Program-made: the position numbers and the translations under genes
Assembly: GCA_002257045.1 (NCBI GenBank)
Contig: NCHD01000004.1
Location: 1-64,000 of the forward strand
Direction: 5' to 3'
DNA: 64,000 nt
Source of the DNA: Hydrogenophilales bacterium 16-61-112
Lineage (GTDB): Bacteria; Pseudomonadota; Gammaproteobacteria; Burkholderiales; Thiobacillaceae
Shown here: positions 9,567-17,803 of the stretch, in pieces
Position numbering within the stretch: position 1 is the stretch's first letter
Layout: every line of letters begins with the position of its first letter
The notes under the pieces: generated by a model
Told to the model about the DNA's origin: nothing
Databases searched by the model: none
The model's input: the letters and a program-made list of their open reading frames with translations, nothing else

Positions 9567-10682
9567 ATGACCACCGACACCCTGCCGTCCGATCCCAAGC
9601 TGCTGATGCGTTCGATCATCCAGCGCATCGCCACCGGTCCCGACCTGTCGAAAGACATCAGCCGCACCGAGGCGCACCTGGGTACCAAGGCCATCATCGA
9701 CAACATGATCGATCCGGTTCAGGTCGGGATTTATTTCATTGCCTTGCGGATGAAGCGCGAGACCATGGACGAAAACCGCGGCGTGCTCGATGCCGTGCTG
9801 GATACTACGCTCCGCGTGACGGCCGAGGTGGACGAGGTGGTCGATATCGGTGATCCGTACGACGGCTATACCCGCTGCCTGCCTGCTGCACCGTTTCTCG
9901 GTCCGTTACTGGCAGAGCTGGGCGTGCATGTGGTGTCGCATGGTCTCGACAAGGTGGGGCCCAAGTTCGGCGTGACGGTGCGCCATGTGCTGGAAGCCGC
10001 GGGGGTGCCGGTGAACCTGACGCCGGTCGAAGCCGCCGCGCGTCTGAGCGACCCGGCCCTCGGCTGGAGTTATGTCGACCAGGCGCAATCCAACCCCGGC
10101 ATGCACAAGCTGATTCCGCTGCGCACGCAGATGATCAAGCGTCAGGTGCTGACCACGGTGGAAGTGTTGTCGAAGCCGATCGCCGGCAAGAAGCTGACCC
10201 ATTTCATCACCGGCTACGTGCACAAGCCCTATCCGCCAGTGTATGCCGATCTTGCCCGGGTGGCCGGATTCGACACTGCCTGCATCGTGCGCGGCGTCGA
10301 GGGCGGGGTGATCCCGTCGCTGCGCCAGACCGGCAAATATTTCCACTATCACGACCGTGCCGAGGAAATCGAGGCCAGCATCGATCCGGTTGCGCTCGGC
10401 ATCGACCAGCCAGTACGCGCTGTGCCGCTGCCCGGCAGTGTGGCGGGCGAAGCGGGCGAGGACGAAATTGTCGCTGCCATCGACATCAAGGCCACGGCAC
10501 GCGCTGCCGCCGAGGCCGGGATTCTGGCGCTCAAGGGCGACAAGGGCGCGACCTACGACTCGCTGGTGCTGGCCGGCTCGATCGTCCTGCTCCACGTCGG
10601 CAAAGCCGCCAGCGTGGCCGATGCGGCGCTGCAGATTCGCGCAGTGCTGGATTCCGGCCGCGCCGTGGCACGGGTGAAGTGA
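9567..10682 (+). CDS. TrpD2/YbiB-like anthranilate phosphoribosyltransferase homologue
   Basis: Protein of 371 residues with the two-domain nucleoside-phosphorylase-III/TrpD fold, of the divergent TrpD2 (YbiB) branch. It has the N-terminal helical domain, a KVGPKFGVTVRHVLEA region where true TrpD has its glycine-rich substrate loop, and C-terminal repeats. Escherichia coli YbiB binds nucleic acid and lacks TrpD activity, so involvement in tryptophan synthesis is unlikely; no other trp gene is nearby. TTGGAG at 9555-9560 is a good ribosome-binding site for ATG 9567. The stop overlaps the Rieske gene start by one base (TGATG), so the two are co-translated. Confidence 0.75.
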   Translation: MTTDTLPSDPKLLMRSIIQRIATGPDLSKDISRTEAHLGTKAIIDNMIDPVQVGIYFIALRMKRETMDENRGVLDAVLDTTLRVTAEVDEVVDIGDPYDGYTRCLPAAPFLGPLLAELGVHVVSHGLDKVGPKFGVTVRHVLEAAGVPVNLTPVEAAARLSDPALGWSYVDQAQSNPGMHKLIPLRTQMIKRQVLTTVEVLSKPIAGKKLTHFITGYVHKPYPPVYADLARVAGFDTACIVRGVEGGVIPSLRQTGKYFHYHDRAEEIEASIDPVALGIDQPVRAVPLPGSVAGEAGEDEIVAAIDIKATARAAAEAGILALKGDKGATYDSLVLAGSIVLLHVGKAASVADAALQIRAVLDSGRAVARVK

Positions 10683-10990
10683 TGGCTGAATATGTCGCTA
10701 TTGCCGCCGCCGATGAGCTCAAGCCGGCGCAGATGAAGCGCGTTGTCGTCGACGGCAAAAAGTTGCTGCTGTGCAACTCGAACGGCACGCATTATGTCGT
10801 CGATGAAATGTGCACTCACGAGGATTACTCGCTATATCTGGGCTGCATCAAGGACGGCAAGATCAAGTGTTCGCTGCATGGCAGCTACTTCGATCTGACC
10901 ACCGGCCAGCCTACCTGCGATCCGGCGGACGAACCGATCAAGACCTATCCGGTGAAGCTCGAAGCCGGTCAGGTGTGGGTACAGGTCTGA
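10682..10990 (+). CDS. Rieske [2Fe-2S] ferredoxin (NirD-like)
   Basis: Small soluble Rieske protein of 102 residues. The cluster ligands are C44-T-H46 and C63-S-L-H66, matching CxH...CxxH. There is no signal peptide or membrane anchor, so it is a cytoplasmic electron-transfer protein like the small subunit of nitrite reductase or the ferredoxin of ring-hydroxylating dioxygenases. No reductase or oxygenase is adjacent, so the partner is unknown. It is translationally coupled to the TrpD2-like gene and convergent with the TlpA-like gene, whose last base is immediately adjacent. Confidence 0.9.
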   Translation: MAEYVAIAAADELKPAQMKRVVVDGKKLLLCNSNGTHYVVDEMCTHEDYSLYLGCIKDGKIKCSLHGSYFDLTTGQPTCDPADEPIKTYPVKLEAGQVWVQV

Positions 10991-11539
10991 TTACTTCTTG
11001 AGCAGGTCGCGGATCGCCTGCTCGATCTGCGGGTGATCGAATTCGCGACCGCCGATGGCACTGGCGACAATGCGCCCCCGCTGGTCGATCAGATAGGTGG
11101 TCGGTAGCCCCGACACTTTCCAGACTTGCAAGCTGCGGCTCTGGCTGTCGAGCAGGATGGGAAAGTTCAGCGTGGCGTCGAGTTGGCTGGCGAAACTGTT
11201 GATGGTGTCTGCGTCCTCGCCGACATTGATCGCTAATACGCTAAAGGCTTCGTTTTTGAGCGCTTGCGACAAGCGTTCCATTGACGGCATTTCGCGTCGG
11301 CAGGGCGGACACCAGGTGGCCCAGAAGTTGACAAGCACCACGCGTCCCTTCAGTTGCGCCAGGTCGTGCGGTTTGCCGTCGAGGTCTTTTAACTTCAATG
11401 CCGGGGCGGGCTGGGGCGCTTGACGGGTCAAGCTGTGTGACAAGGCCGGCGGGGCGGCTGAACAAGGGTTTGCCGCGGCCATGCCCAGCGAAAAAACCAT
11501 GACCAGCGCCTGCAAGTGCATTCGATTACGACTCTTCAT
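10991..11539 (-). CDS. TlpA/ResA-family periplasmic thioredoxin-like protein
   Basis: Thioredoxin-fold disulfide reductase of the TlpA/ResA type, 182 residues, exported by an N-terminal signal (hydrophobic residues 9-23). The redox motif is W-A-T-W-C77-P-P-C80, and the cis-proline region reads VSGLPTTYLIDQRG. Such proteins reduce cysteines of cytochrome c or oxidase subunits; the target here is unknown. ATG 11539 was chosen because GAGG lies at suitable distance; a GTG two codons earlier is possible. The gene overlaps the end of the upstream gene by 14 bases, so the two form an operon. Confidence 0.88.
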   Translation of the reverse strand: MKSRNRMHLQALVMVFSLGMAAANPCSAAPPALSHSLTRQAPQPAPALKLKDLDGKPHDLAQLKGRVVLVNFWATWCPPCRREMPSMERLSQALKNEAFSVLAINVGEDADTINSFASQLDATLNFPILLDSQSRSLQVWKVSGLPTTYLIDQRGRIVASAIGGREFDHPQIEQAIRDLLKK

Positions 11540-12086
11540 CTGCACACCTCACTTGTTTAAGGCTGTCTGAATGGTGCTTTCCGTCAGTGCGCCAGGCAAA
11601 GTGGAGATCGAAACTTGCGCCGCGCGCCACACGGTAGGCGGTCATCCCCTGGTTCCAGTCGCCCGGTGAAAAAGTCTGCGTGGCGGGGAACTGTGCCCAG
11701 GCGAAGGCGATGCGAGCAGGCTCGGCAACGCCGTGTTGTTTCCAGATGCGTTCCCATGCGGCCTTGCTGCGAATGGGGCGCGGAGCCTGGCCTGCAACGA
11801 CATAGCGCCAGTCGGCCAGACGGTGCTGGATCGGCGTGTTGCCGAGGTTGCGCACCACAGTCATGAAGACGCATTCGGCGGCGTAGCGTTCTGACATCGC
11901 AGCAGAAAACCCGCGTGCCTGGTAAAAGGCACGCGCCTGATCCGGGCTGATCTGGGTCAGCTGCAACTGGATGCCGCCGGTTTCGATTTGCCAGGTGGCC
12001 AGTCCGGTTTCCGCGTCCACACTAAAGTCGGCAGCGCTCGCTGCCACACTCCACACAGCCAAAAGGGTCAGGGCGGCGAATCGCAT
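11526..12086 (-). CDS. Periplasmic protein of unknown function, coupled to the TlpA-like gene
   Basis: I do not recognise the family. It is a 186-residue protein with a clear Sec signal peptide ([18 protein letters not shown], cleavage before ADF). The mature part is rich in W, Q and R, with an immunoglobulin-like beta pattern ([21 protein letters not shown][18 protein letters not shown]) and a single Cys in AECVFMTVV plus one near the C-terminus. The overlap with the downstream thioredoxin gene suggests that it is either a substrate or a partner of that redox protein. It is divergent from lipA. Confidence 0.8.
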   Translation of the reverse strand: MRFAALTLLAVWSVAASAADFSVDAETGLATWQIETGGIQLQLTQISPDQARAFYQARGFSAAMSERYAAECVFMTVVRNLGNTPIQHRLADWRYVVAGQAPRPIRSKAAWERIWKQHGVAEPARIAFAWAQFPATQTFSPGDWNQGMTAYRVARGASFDLHFAWRTDGKHHSDSLKQVRCADEES

Positions 12087-12090
12087 AGGC

Positions 12091-12096
12091 TAAAAT
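12091..12096 (+). promoter_or_regulatory. Possible lipA -10 box
   Basis: TAAAAT at 12091-12096 lies 38 bases before the lipA ATG in the short divergent region; no convincing -35 box is seen 16-18 bases upstream. Support is limited to the -10 resemblance and position. Confidence 0.25.
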
Positions 12097-12134
12097 CCCC
12101 AGAGTTGAATTCCCAACGTTGTCCCGAGCAGATT

Positions 12135-13061
12135 ATGGCAGACCCCATTCAACACAAGGGTGCGGCAAAAACCGCGCGCATCCCGATCAAGATCGTGCCG
12201 CAGGAGCGCATGCGTCTGCCGCCGTGGATTCGCGCCAAGGCGCCGAGCCTGCCAAATGTCGCACGGCTGAAGGGCATTCTGCGCGAGGCGAAGCTGCACA
12301 CCGTGTGCGAAGAAGCCTCCTGTCCCAATCTGGGCGAATGCTTTGGCCACGGCACTGCGACCTTCATGATCCTGGGCGACCTGTGTACCCGGCGCTGCCC
12401 GTTCTGCGATGTCGGCCACGGCACGCCGCTGCCACCGGACGTCGACGAGCCGCGCCACCTGGGCGAAACCATTGCGATGATGGCGCTGAAATATGTGGTG
12501 ATCACCAGCGTCGATCGCGACGATCTGCGCGACGGCGGAGCGCAGCATTTCATCGACTGCATCCGCGCCGTGCGCGAGTTGTCGCCGGCGACGCGGATCG
12601 AAATCCTGACGCCGGACTTTCGCGGTCGTCACGACCGTGCGCTCGATATTTTTGACGCCGCGCCACCCGACGTGATGAACCACAATCTTGAAACCGTGCC
12701 GCGCCTGTACAAGGCGGCGCGCCCGGGCGCCGATTACGCGCATTCGCTCAAATTATTGAAAGACTTCAAGGCGCGCCATCCCTCTGTGCCGACCAAGTCT
12801 GGTCTGATGCTGGGACTGGGTGAGGAAGACGACGAGATCCTGCAGGTGATGCGCGATCTGCGCGCCCATGAGGTCGACATGCTGACGCTGGGGCAATACC
12901 TGCAGCCCTCGCAACACCATTTGCCAGTATTGCGCTTCGTGACGCCGGAACGCTTTGCCCAGTTCGAGCAGGAAGCGCTGACGATGGGTTTCAAGCACGC
13001 CGCGTGCGGCCCAATGGTGCGATCGAGTTACCACGCCGACCAGCAGGCGGCGGGGGTGTAA
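12135..13061 (+). CDS. lipA: LipA, lipoyl synthase (radical SAM)
   Basis: Inserts two sulfurs into octanoyl groups on lipoyl domains, completing lipoate synthesis begun by LipB. The protein has 308 residues. The auxiliary [4Fe-4S] cluster motif is C58-x4-C63-x5-C69 and the radical-SAM cluster motif is C84-x3-C88-x2-C91. The conserved [10 protein letters not shown] and TLGQYLQPS-x-HH-x-PV segments and a terminal RSSYHADQQ are present. ATG 12135 gives the normal N-terminus; in-frame sequence upstream of it is not lipA-like. The gene ends one base from the convergent PEP-CTERM gene. Confidence 0.97.
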   Translation: MADPIQHKGAAKTARIPIKIVPQERMRLPPWIRAKAPSLPNVARLKGILREAKLHTVCEEASCPNLGECFGHGTATFMILGDLCTRRCPFCDVGHGTPLPPDVDEPRHLGETIAMMALKYVVITSVDRDDLRDGGAQHFIDCIRAVRELSPATRIEILTPDFRGRHDRALDIFDAAPPDVMNHNLETVPRLYKAARPGADYAHSLKLLKDFKARHPSVPTKSGLMLGLGEEDDEILQVMRDLRAHEVDMLTLGQYLQPSQHHLPVLRFVTPERFAQFEQEALTMGFKHAACGPMVRSSYHADQQAAGV

Positions 13062-13062
13062 C

Positions 13063-14196
13063 TTACTTGGCGCGTTGCGTGGGGATGGGCCGATTGCGCC
13101 CCGTCCAGACCAATGCGACCAAACCCAGAAGCATCAGGTAGATCATTGAAGGTTCGGGTACGGCAGCTCTGGTTAAGCCAACCGTTCGCGACGGCGGCTG
13201 ACTGGCGCCCGGCTCCGCTAGCACTTCAGGCAGGGCCGAGGGCAGGATGAACTGGCTGATTGGCGCGTCCGGTCCAGATGGAAACGCCAATATGAGTGGT
13301 TCGAACTGAGCCGGCGGGTTGCCGGGCAAGGCCTCAGGCTGTTCATTTCGCGGTACTTCCGATGGAGGCGATGCCGGTGCGCCTGCCTCGCCAGGGCCGT
13401 TCTGGTCGGCCGGCGTGTCGGTGCTCGGACGCGCCGCCTGTTCGGGCAGAGCCGTCACGTTTTCAGGGGAGGGGTTTTGCGGCACGTTTCGTGGATCGCC
13501 CGGGGGAAGTGTCGTCGGCAAGCCGGCGTCGTTCGGGTTTTTATGGTCGATAGGATCAACGGGCTTCGCGAGGTGTGTCGGACAAGGACTCCCCCCCGGC
13601 AGCAACGCATTGGGTGATTCGCTATCGGGTGCGGAGACCGCGGCGGGTGTGCAATTGAGCTGTTCGCCGGGGGTACGCGGTAGCAGTGGGATATGGCCGT
13701 TCGTGGGCGGAGAGGTTGGATTGCCATCCGGCAGCGAAGCTTTGGGTGGAAGTCCGCCGTGACTAGGGCCAGGCAGAACGGGTGAACCGTGGCGAGGACC
13801 GAAGTGTGGCGACGAACCCGCTCCCGGCCCGCGCCCGCCGTCGCCAGACAGGTCGAGAGACGGCGAGGCAGATGCCGATCCGCGCCCGACTGCGCGGCTG
13901 TCAGCCGCCGGAAATTCGGCCAGCACCACTTGTAGCAGGTGTCCTTCGACCTCGATGTGGGCGATGTCCAGTGCAGATGCGCTATTGTGAGCCAGGCGGG
14001 TGGGGGCCATCGCCACAGTGGCTGCCTTGAGGGCGGGCGAAGCGGGAGAGGGCAGTTGCGTGACGAGCCCGCCAACCAGTACGGAGGCAGCAGCGGCACT
14101 GGAAATGATTTTTCCAGACGGGCTGAGCAAGGCGGAAAGCGTGAGTCCCAACGCGCCGATTTTGCGTGCACGAGGATAGGGGGAGGGTGGAGTCAT
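13063..14196 (-). CDS. Proline-rich PEP-CTERM sorted protein
   Basis: Exported protein of 377 residues ending in a PEP-CTERM tripartite signal: the motif V-P-E-P-S, a hydrophobic segment (MIYLMLLGLVALVW) and a basic tail (TGRNRPIPTQRAK). Exosortase A, encoded at 27921-29468, would cleave at this signal. The N-terminal region has a hydrophobic stretch after a basic start (ARKIGALGLTLSALL). Residues from about 110 to 320 are low-complexity, rich in Pro, Gly, Ser, Asn and Asp, and probably an extended surface spacer; there is no recognisable enzymatic domain. The gene stands alone, convergent with lipA, with its own sigma-54-like promoter upstream. Confidence 0.85.
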   Translation of the reverse strand: MTPPSPYPRARKIGALGLTLSALLSPSGKIISSAAAASVLVGGLVTQLPSPASPALKAATVAMAPTRLAHNSASALDIAHIEVEGHLLQVVLAEFPAADSRAVGRGSASASPSLDLSGDGGRGPGAGSSPHFGPRHGSPVLPGPSHGGLPPKASLPDGNPTSPPTNGHIPLLPRTPGEQLNCTPAAVSAPDSESPNALLPGGSPCPTHLAKPVDPIDHKNPNDAGLPTTLPPGDPRNVPQNPSPENVTALPEQAARPSTDTPADQNGPGEAGAPASPPSEVPRNEQPEALPGNPPAQFEPLILAFPSGPDAPISQFILPSALPEVLAEPGASQPPSRTVGLTRAAVPEPSMIYLMLLGLVALVWTGRNRPIPTQRAK

Positions 14197-14342
14197 GGTC
14201 GGGTGCCTTGATTATCAGTATTGATGGCAGCTTCGAGCCATTACGCAAGAGTTGCATTTGTTCCGTCAATGTACTGATGCAACCCAATGATCCGGATTTC
14301 GTACCTGGACGAGACACACGGTCAACCCGATAGCCTGATAAC

Positions 14343-14357
14343 AGCAAGGCCTATGCC
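14343..14357 (-). promoter_or_regulatory. Sigma-54-like (-24/-12) promoter for the PEP-CTERM gene
   Basis: Read on the reverse strand the site is GGCATAGGCCTTGCT. The -24 GG and -12 GC dinucleotides are exactly ten bases apart, and GGCA and TTGCT match the core of the sigma-54 consensus. The expected transcription start near 14332 would leave a leader of about 135 bases before the ATG at 14196. PEP-CTERM genes of XrtA systems are known to be controlled by the sigma-54 activator PrsR, which makes the match plausible. PrsK/PrsR are not in this window. Confidence 0.5.
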
Positions 14358-14376
14358 GTGAATTAAATTTGTCATT

Positions 14377-14389
14377 CATGGCATTGATT
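14377..14389 (-). promoter_or_regulatory. Possible IHF site upstream of the sigma-54-like promoter
   Basis: On the reverse strand AATCAATGCCATG matches WATCAANNNNTTR except for one base in the last triplet. It lies in an AT-rich tract 20-35 bases upstream of the -24 element, where IHF typically bends DNA for sigma-54 activators. Short motif, low specificity. Confidence 0.3.
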
Positions 14390-14591
14390 TGTTAAGGATT
14401 TAAATTAATAACGCTGCGAAGTAGCAGTCGTCAAATCGAAAAGTGTAAAGTTCTTCGACATTTGAGCGGCATAACGGGCTGGTTTGCCTTGATCGCACCT
14501 GGCTGCCCTTCCCTTTGCGGGTGTCTGCGCTCACTCAGGGGGTAAAACCGGTCCCGAATAGATCCATCGTGCTGAGCGACGGGCTGTAAGC

Positions 14592-15377
14592 CTACTTCAG
14601 AAGCCGCTTGCGCGTCAGTGCCAGCGCAATGACATAACCCAGACTGCCGTAGATCAATAAGGCAGTCACGTGCAGCGCAACGCTGTCGGGCATGCGTCCG
14701 ACCACCAGCGGCCGCGCCAGATCGATGGCGTGGCTGAGCGGCAGCCAGGCGGAGACGCTTTGCAGCAGCGGCGGCAGTTGTGACACAGGGAAGAATACGC
14801 CGCACAGCAACACCATCGGCGTGATCACCAGGGTGAAGTAATAGAGAAAAAAGTCGTAGCTCGGTGACACCGCATTCATTACCAGACCCATGCCGCCGAA
14901 GCAGAAGCCGACCAGTGCGACGACCGGAATGATCCACAGCGTCATCCAGAAATTGCCGAACAGCCCCAAGCCCCAGATCACCGCAAGGATCGCCACGCCG
15001 GAGAGCAGGCTCTTCGACGTCGCCCAGGTCAGTTCCCCCAGCATCACGTCGTCAAGCGTCATCGGTGCGTTGAGGATGGCGTCCCAGGTGCGCTGCACGT
15101 GCATGCGCGAAAAACTCGAATACAACACCTCAAAGGTGGCGGCATTCATCGTGCTGTAAGCCACCGTTCCCGCAGCAAGAAAATTCAGATAAGGCATGCC
15201 GCCGACATCCGGCAGCAGGCTGCCGAGGCCGAAACCGAGGCCGAGCATGTACAGCATCGGGTCGGCCAGATTGCCGAGGATGGACGGGATGGCGAGCTTT
15301 TTCCACACCAGATAGTTGCGCTGCCACACCGGAATGAAGCGCCACGATAGCTGGGGAAAACGCAGGTGTTTAATCAC
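14592..15377 (-). CDS. ABC-2 type exporter permease (NodJ-like)
   Basis: Inner-membrane permease of 261 residues with six predicted membrane segments and the ABC-2 family layout. It contains the conserved [14 protein letters not shown] region after helix 1 and [14 protein letters not shown] before the last helices. Together with the downstream-listed ATPase it forms a NodI/NodJ-type exporter, possibly of a lipid or glycolipid. The start is GTG at 15377 ([12 protein letters not shown]), overlapping the ATPase stop by 8 bases; no better ATG is near. The substrate is not predictable from sequence. Confidence 0.9.
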   Translation of the reverse strand: MIKHLRFPQLSWRFIPVWQRNYLVWKKLAIPSILGNLADPMLYMLGLGFGLGSLLPDVGGMPYLNFLAAGTVAYSTMNAATFEVLYSSFSRMHVQRTWDAILNAPMTLDDVMLGELTWATSKSLLSGVAILAVIWGLGLFGNFWMTLWIIPVVALVGFCFGGMGLVMNAVSPSYDFFLYYFTLVITPMVLLCGVFFPVSQLPPLLQSVSAWLPLSHAIDLARPLVVGRMPDSVALHVTALLIYGSLGYVIALALTRKRLLK

Positions 15378-16275
15378 GCAGGTCTCTCCCCGTCAGTTTG
15401 AGGAAAACATCCTCGAGGTTGGAGGGGCGGTGGATGTAGCGCAAGGCGGGTACCCGTTTCAGCGCGTCGATCACGCTGTCGGGGGTGCCGGTGTAGCAGA
15501 AAAGGGTTTCACCGACGGTTTCGTGGCGCAGGCACAGCGTTGCAGCATGCGTGCGGGTCCAGTTGGCGAGCCCATCGCCAAAGACTTCGACCACTGCGGG
15601 TTCGATATGCGCTTCGATCAGCGCGCGTGGCGCGCCTTCGACCACCATGCGGCCATGATCGAGGATGGCCAGACGGTCGGCCAGTCGTTCGGCTTCGTCC
15701 ATGAAATGCGTGGTCAGCACGATGGTCTTGCCTTCGGCGATCAGCCGACGCAAGCCCTGCCAGATGAGATGGCGCGCCTGCGGGTCGAGGCCGGTGGTGG
15801 GCTCGTCGAGAAACAGGATGTCGGGATCGTGCACCAGCGCGCGAGCCAGCGTCAGCCGCCGTTTCATGCCGCCGGAAAGCTGCGTAATCTGAGCGTCGGC
15901 CTTGCTTGCCAGGCCGGCAAAGTCGAGCAGCATGGGCACCCGCGCGGTGACGGCGGCGCGGCTCATGCCGAAATAGCGGCCATAGGCGAGCAGGTTTTCG
16001 CGCACCGAGAAATCCGGGTCCAGGTTGTCCATTTGCGGCACGATGCCGACTTTCATCCGGGCTGCGCGGGCCTGTTGCGGCACCGCGATACCGGCAATTT
16101 CGATGCTGCCACTGTCCGGCTCGGTCAGCCCGAGCAGCAGGCGCAAGGTGGTGGTTTTGCCCGCGCCATTGGGGCCCAGCAGGCCAAAGCATTCACCGCG
16201 CCGGACGCTCAGGTCGAGGCCGCGCACCACTTCGGTGTCGCCGTACTTTTTGGTGAGGCCGCGCACTTTCAGCAT
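15370..16275 (-). CDS. ABC transporter ATP-binding protein (NodI-like)
   Basis: Cytoplasmic ATPase of 301 residues that would power the NodJ-like permease. Walker A is GPNGAGKTT, the ABC signature is LSGGMKRR, and Walker B is [13 protein letters not shown], followed by an H-loop at [16 protein letters not shown]-terminal regulatory extension of about 80 residues is typical of NodI/DrrA-type subunits. ATG 16275 ([12 protein letters not shown]) is the natural start and overlaps the upstream hydrolase gene by 7 bases. Confidence 0.94.
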   Translation of the reverse strand: MLKVRGLTKKYGDTEVVRGLDLSVRRGECFGLLGPNGAGKTTTLRLLLGLTEPDSGSIEIAGIAVPQQARAARMKVGIVPQMDNLDPDFSVRENLLAYGRYFGMSRAAVTARVPMLLDFAGLASKADAQITQLSGGMKRRLTLARALVHDPDILFLDEPTTGLDPQARHLIWQGLRRLIAEGKTIVLTTHFMDEAERLADRLAILDHGRMVVEGAPRALIEAHIEPAVVEVFGDGLANWTRTHAATLCLRHETVGETLFCYTGTPDSVIDALKRVPALRYIHRPSNLEDVFLKLTGRDLRD

Positions 16276-16871
16276 GGACAGGACTCCGTGAAAGCCTGTC
16301 TCAACTCGCTGAGTTTGCCGTGAAAAAAGTGTCCGGCATTGGGGATGACCTTGACCGTTATCTGCTGTTGTTCGGCCCAGTGCAGCATCGCAGCAGGCGG
16401 GATCAGTTCGTCGGCGTCGCCATAAATCAGCACGCTGTCGGGCGGCACCGGGTCGAATGCATACATCGTGACGGCCGGTGCGACAAGAATCAGGCGACGC
16501 GCATCGAGTTGCTGGCGCAGGCGATGCTGCACGAAGGCGCCGAACGAAAAACCCGCCAGCGCCCAAGGCAGGTTCGGATAGCTGGCTTCGACAAAGCGGG
16601 CGACCGCTAGCAGGTCTTCGGTTTCACCCATCCCCGCATCGTAGATGCCGTCGCTCATGCCGACGCCGCGAAAGTTCGGCCGCACGCTGACCCAGCCCGC
16701 TTCGTTGGCCGCCTTGGCCAGCGTGGTCACCACCTTGTTGTCGAGCGTGCCGCCGTGCAGTGGGTGAGGGTGGGCCACCAGCAGCAGGCCGCGGCGTTCG
16801 CCCTCCGGGTCGTCGATGACGGTTTCCAGCTTGCCGACGGCAACGGGGATGCGGAGTTTGTAGCGCTTCAC
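16269..16871 (-). CDS. Alpha/beta hydrolase (COG2945-like)
   Basis: Cytoplasmic serine hydrolase of 200 residues. The nucleophile elbow is G-F-S-F-G, the acid is in [10 protein letters not shown] and the histidine in NAGHFFHG, giving a complete triad. The N-terminal [19 protein letters not shown] is characteristic of the small uncharacterised esterase-like family often seen in proteobacteria. The substrate is unknown. The start is GTG 16871 ([13 protein letters not shown]). It sits in an operon with the ABC exporter and the ferredoxin. Confidence 0.85.
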   Translation of the reverse strand: MKRYKLRIPVAVGKLETVIDDPEGERRGLLLVAHPHPLHGGTLDNKVVTTLAKAANEAGWVSVRPNFRGVGMSDGIYDAGMGETEDLLAVARFVEASYPNLPWALAGFSFGAFVQHRLRQQLDARRLILVAPAVTMYAFDPVPPDSVLIYGDADELIPPAAMLHWAEQQQITVKVIPNAGHFFHGKLSELRQAFTESCPC

Positions 16872-16881
16872 GGGGTGCGGA

Positions 16882-17199
16882 TCATTTCAACTGCAGGCGT
16901 TCGACGATGCGTCCCTGTTTGAGGTGCACCTCGAATATTTCGTCGATATCGGACTCGTCCACATAGGTGTACCAGATTGCTTCGGGGTAGATCACGATCA
17001 CTGGGCCTTCGTTGCAGCGATCGAGGCAGCCTGCGCTGTTGATGCGACATTTGCCGACACCCGTGAGATGGGCATGCTTGGCTTTTTTCTTCAGGTAGTC
17101 GCGCATCCGCTGTCCGCCGGATGCGCCGCAGCAGGCGGCACCGTCGTCGCGCTGGTTGGTGCAGAAAAACACGTGATGGGAGAAATACGGCTTAGTCAT
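16882..17199 (-). CDS. Thioredoxin-like [2Fe-2S] ferredoxin
   Basis: Protein of 105 residues related to the NuoE-type thioredoxin-like ferredoxins. Cysteines at 13, 23, 24, 51, 58 and 62 include the four expected cluster ligands (FFCTNQR, KCRINSAGCLDRCNEGP). The C-terminal half (VIVIYPEAIWYTYV, DEIFEVHLKQG) matches the family. ATG 17199 was chosen, giving MTKPYFSHHVFFC as expected; upstream in-frame residues are not conserved-looking. It overlaps the MazG-like gene by 8 bases. Electron partners are unknown. Confidence 0.9.
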   Translation of the reverse strand: MTKPYFSHHVFFCTNQRDDGAACCGASGGQRMRDYLKKKAKHAHLTGVGKCRINSAGCLDRCNEGPVIVIYPEAIWYTYVDESDIDEIFEVHLKQGRIVERLQLK

Positions 17200-17563
17200 C
17201 TGTTCGTTCCATATATTGAGTAGCATTTTCATGCGCCTGGTCTGCCGGATATTTGCGGGCGTTGATCACCAGCTTGTCGGCTGCGGCGTCCAGCAAATCG
17301 ATGTCGAGCAGATCGGCCAGTCGCGTCAGATAGATCAACACATCGGCGATTTCCTGGCGTACCGCTTCGTGCTGTGCCGGGCTCAGGTTCTGGCTTTGTT
17401 CTGCCGTCAGCCATTGAAACGGCTCCAGCAGTTCCGCGGCTTCGACGCTCAGCGCCATCACCAGGTTTTTGGGCGTGTGAAAGATTTCCCAGGCGCGCGC
17501 CTCGGCAAAGGCACGTATCTGTTGACGCAAGGTTTCGAGCGAGTCGATGGCAGGTCGATTCAT
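17192..17563 (-). CDS. MazG-like nucleotide pyrophosphohydrolase
   Basis: Cytoplasmic all-alpha NTP pyrophosphatase of 123 residues, resembling the RS21-C6/dCTPase type. The metal-binding helices are visible: E-A-A-E-L-L-E-PFQW and E-I-A-D-V-L-I-Y-L-T, with the conserved K-N-L-V-M-A-L-S-V preceding. Its likely role is hydrolysing non-canonical dNTPs such as modified dCTP. The start ATG 17563 gives MNRPAIDSLETLRQQIRAF; an ATG three codons earlier is also possible. It is the first gene of the reverse operon. Confidence 0.88.
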   Translation of the reverse strand: MNRPAIDSLETLRQQIRAFAEARAWEIFHTPKNLVMALSVEAAELLEPFQWLTAEQSQNLSPAQHEAVRQEIADVLIYLTRLADLLDIDLLDAAADKLVINARKYPADQAHENATQYMERTDD

Positions 17564-17735
17564 GAGCCGCATGATACCCCGGCAGGGGGCGAGCTTTTGA
17601 CGCTTTTGGCGAGCAATCGTCATGACCCTGCTGGCATAAGCGATCACTGGGTGGGCGGGGCTCATGGTAACGCCACTTTGGGTATCTGGTGCGGGCCTTG
17701 CTTACTGTGAACCCTGATGGCTTTGCAGCATGAAG

Positions 17736-17763
17736 TCGAAATTTCAATTCGCTCAGGCATAAT
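17736..17763 (+). promoter_or_regulatory. Likely sigma-70 promoter of the exopolysaccharide operon
   Basis: TCGAAA at 17736-17741 and CATAAT at 17758-17763 are 16 bases apart. They match the -35 and -10 boxes in four and five of six positions. The ATG of the first gene is 40 bases downstream with a strong GGAGG at 17791-17795. The bases after the -10 box (CGCGG) are the same as those after the -10 of the PfkB gene at 62828. Confidence 0.5.
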
Positions 17764-17803
17764 CGCGGCGGATAGCTTGCTTAATTAGAGGGAGGGTGGA
17801 CGC

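Larger units (their letters stand above)
14197..14591. other. 395-base intergenic region between the PEP-CTERM gene and the ABC permease
   Basis: No coding region is supported here. The left half is the leader and promoter of the PEP-CTERM gene (sigma-54-like site at 14343-14357). An AT-rich stretch at about 14359-14412 contrasts with the GC-rich surroundings and contains a near-consensus IHF site. The right part (14430-14591) follows the 3' end of the ABC permease; I saw no strong hairpin followed by a U-run. Confidence 0.6.

Noticed and set aside
9567-10682. Annotation as TrpD (tryptophan biosynthesis)
   Set aside because: The sequence is of the divergent TrpD2/YbiB branch and no other trp genes are near.
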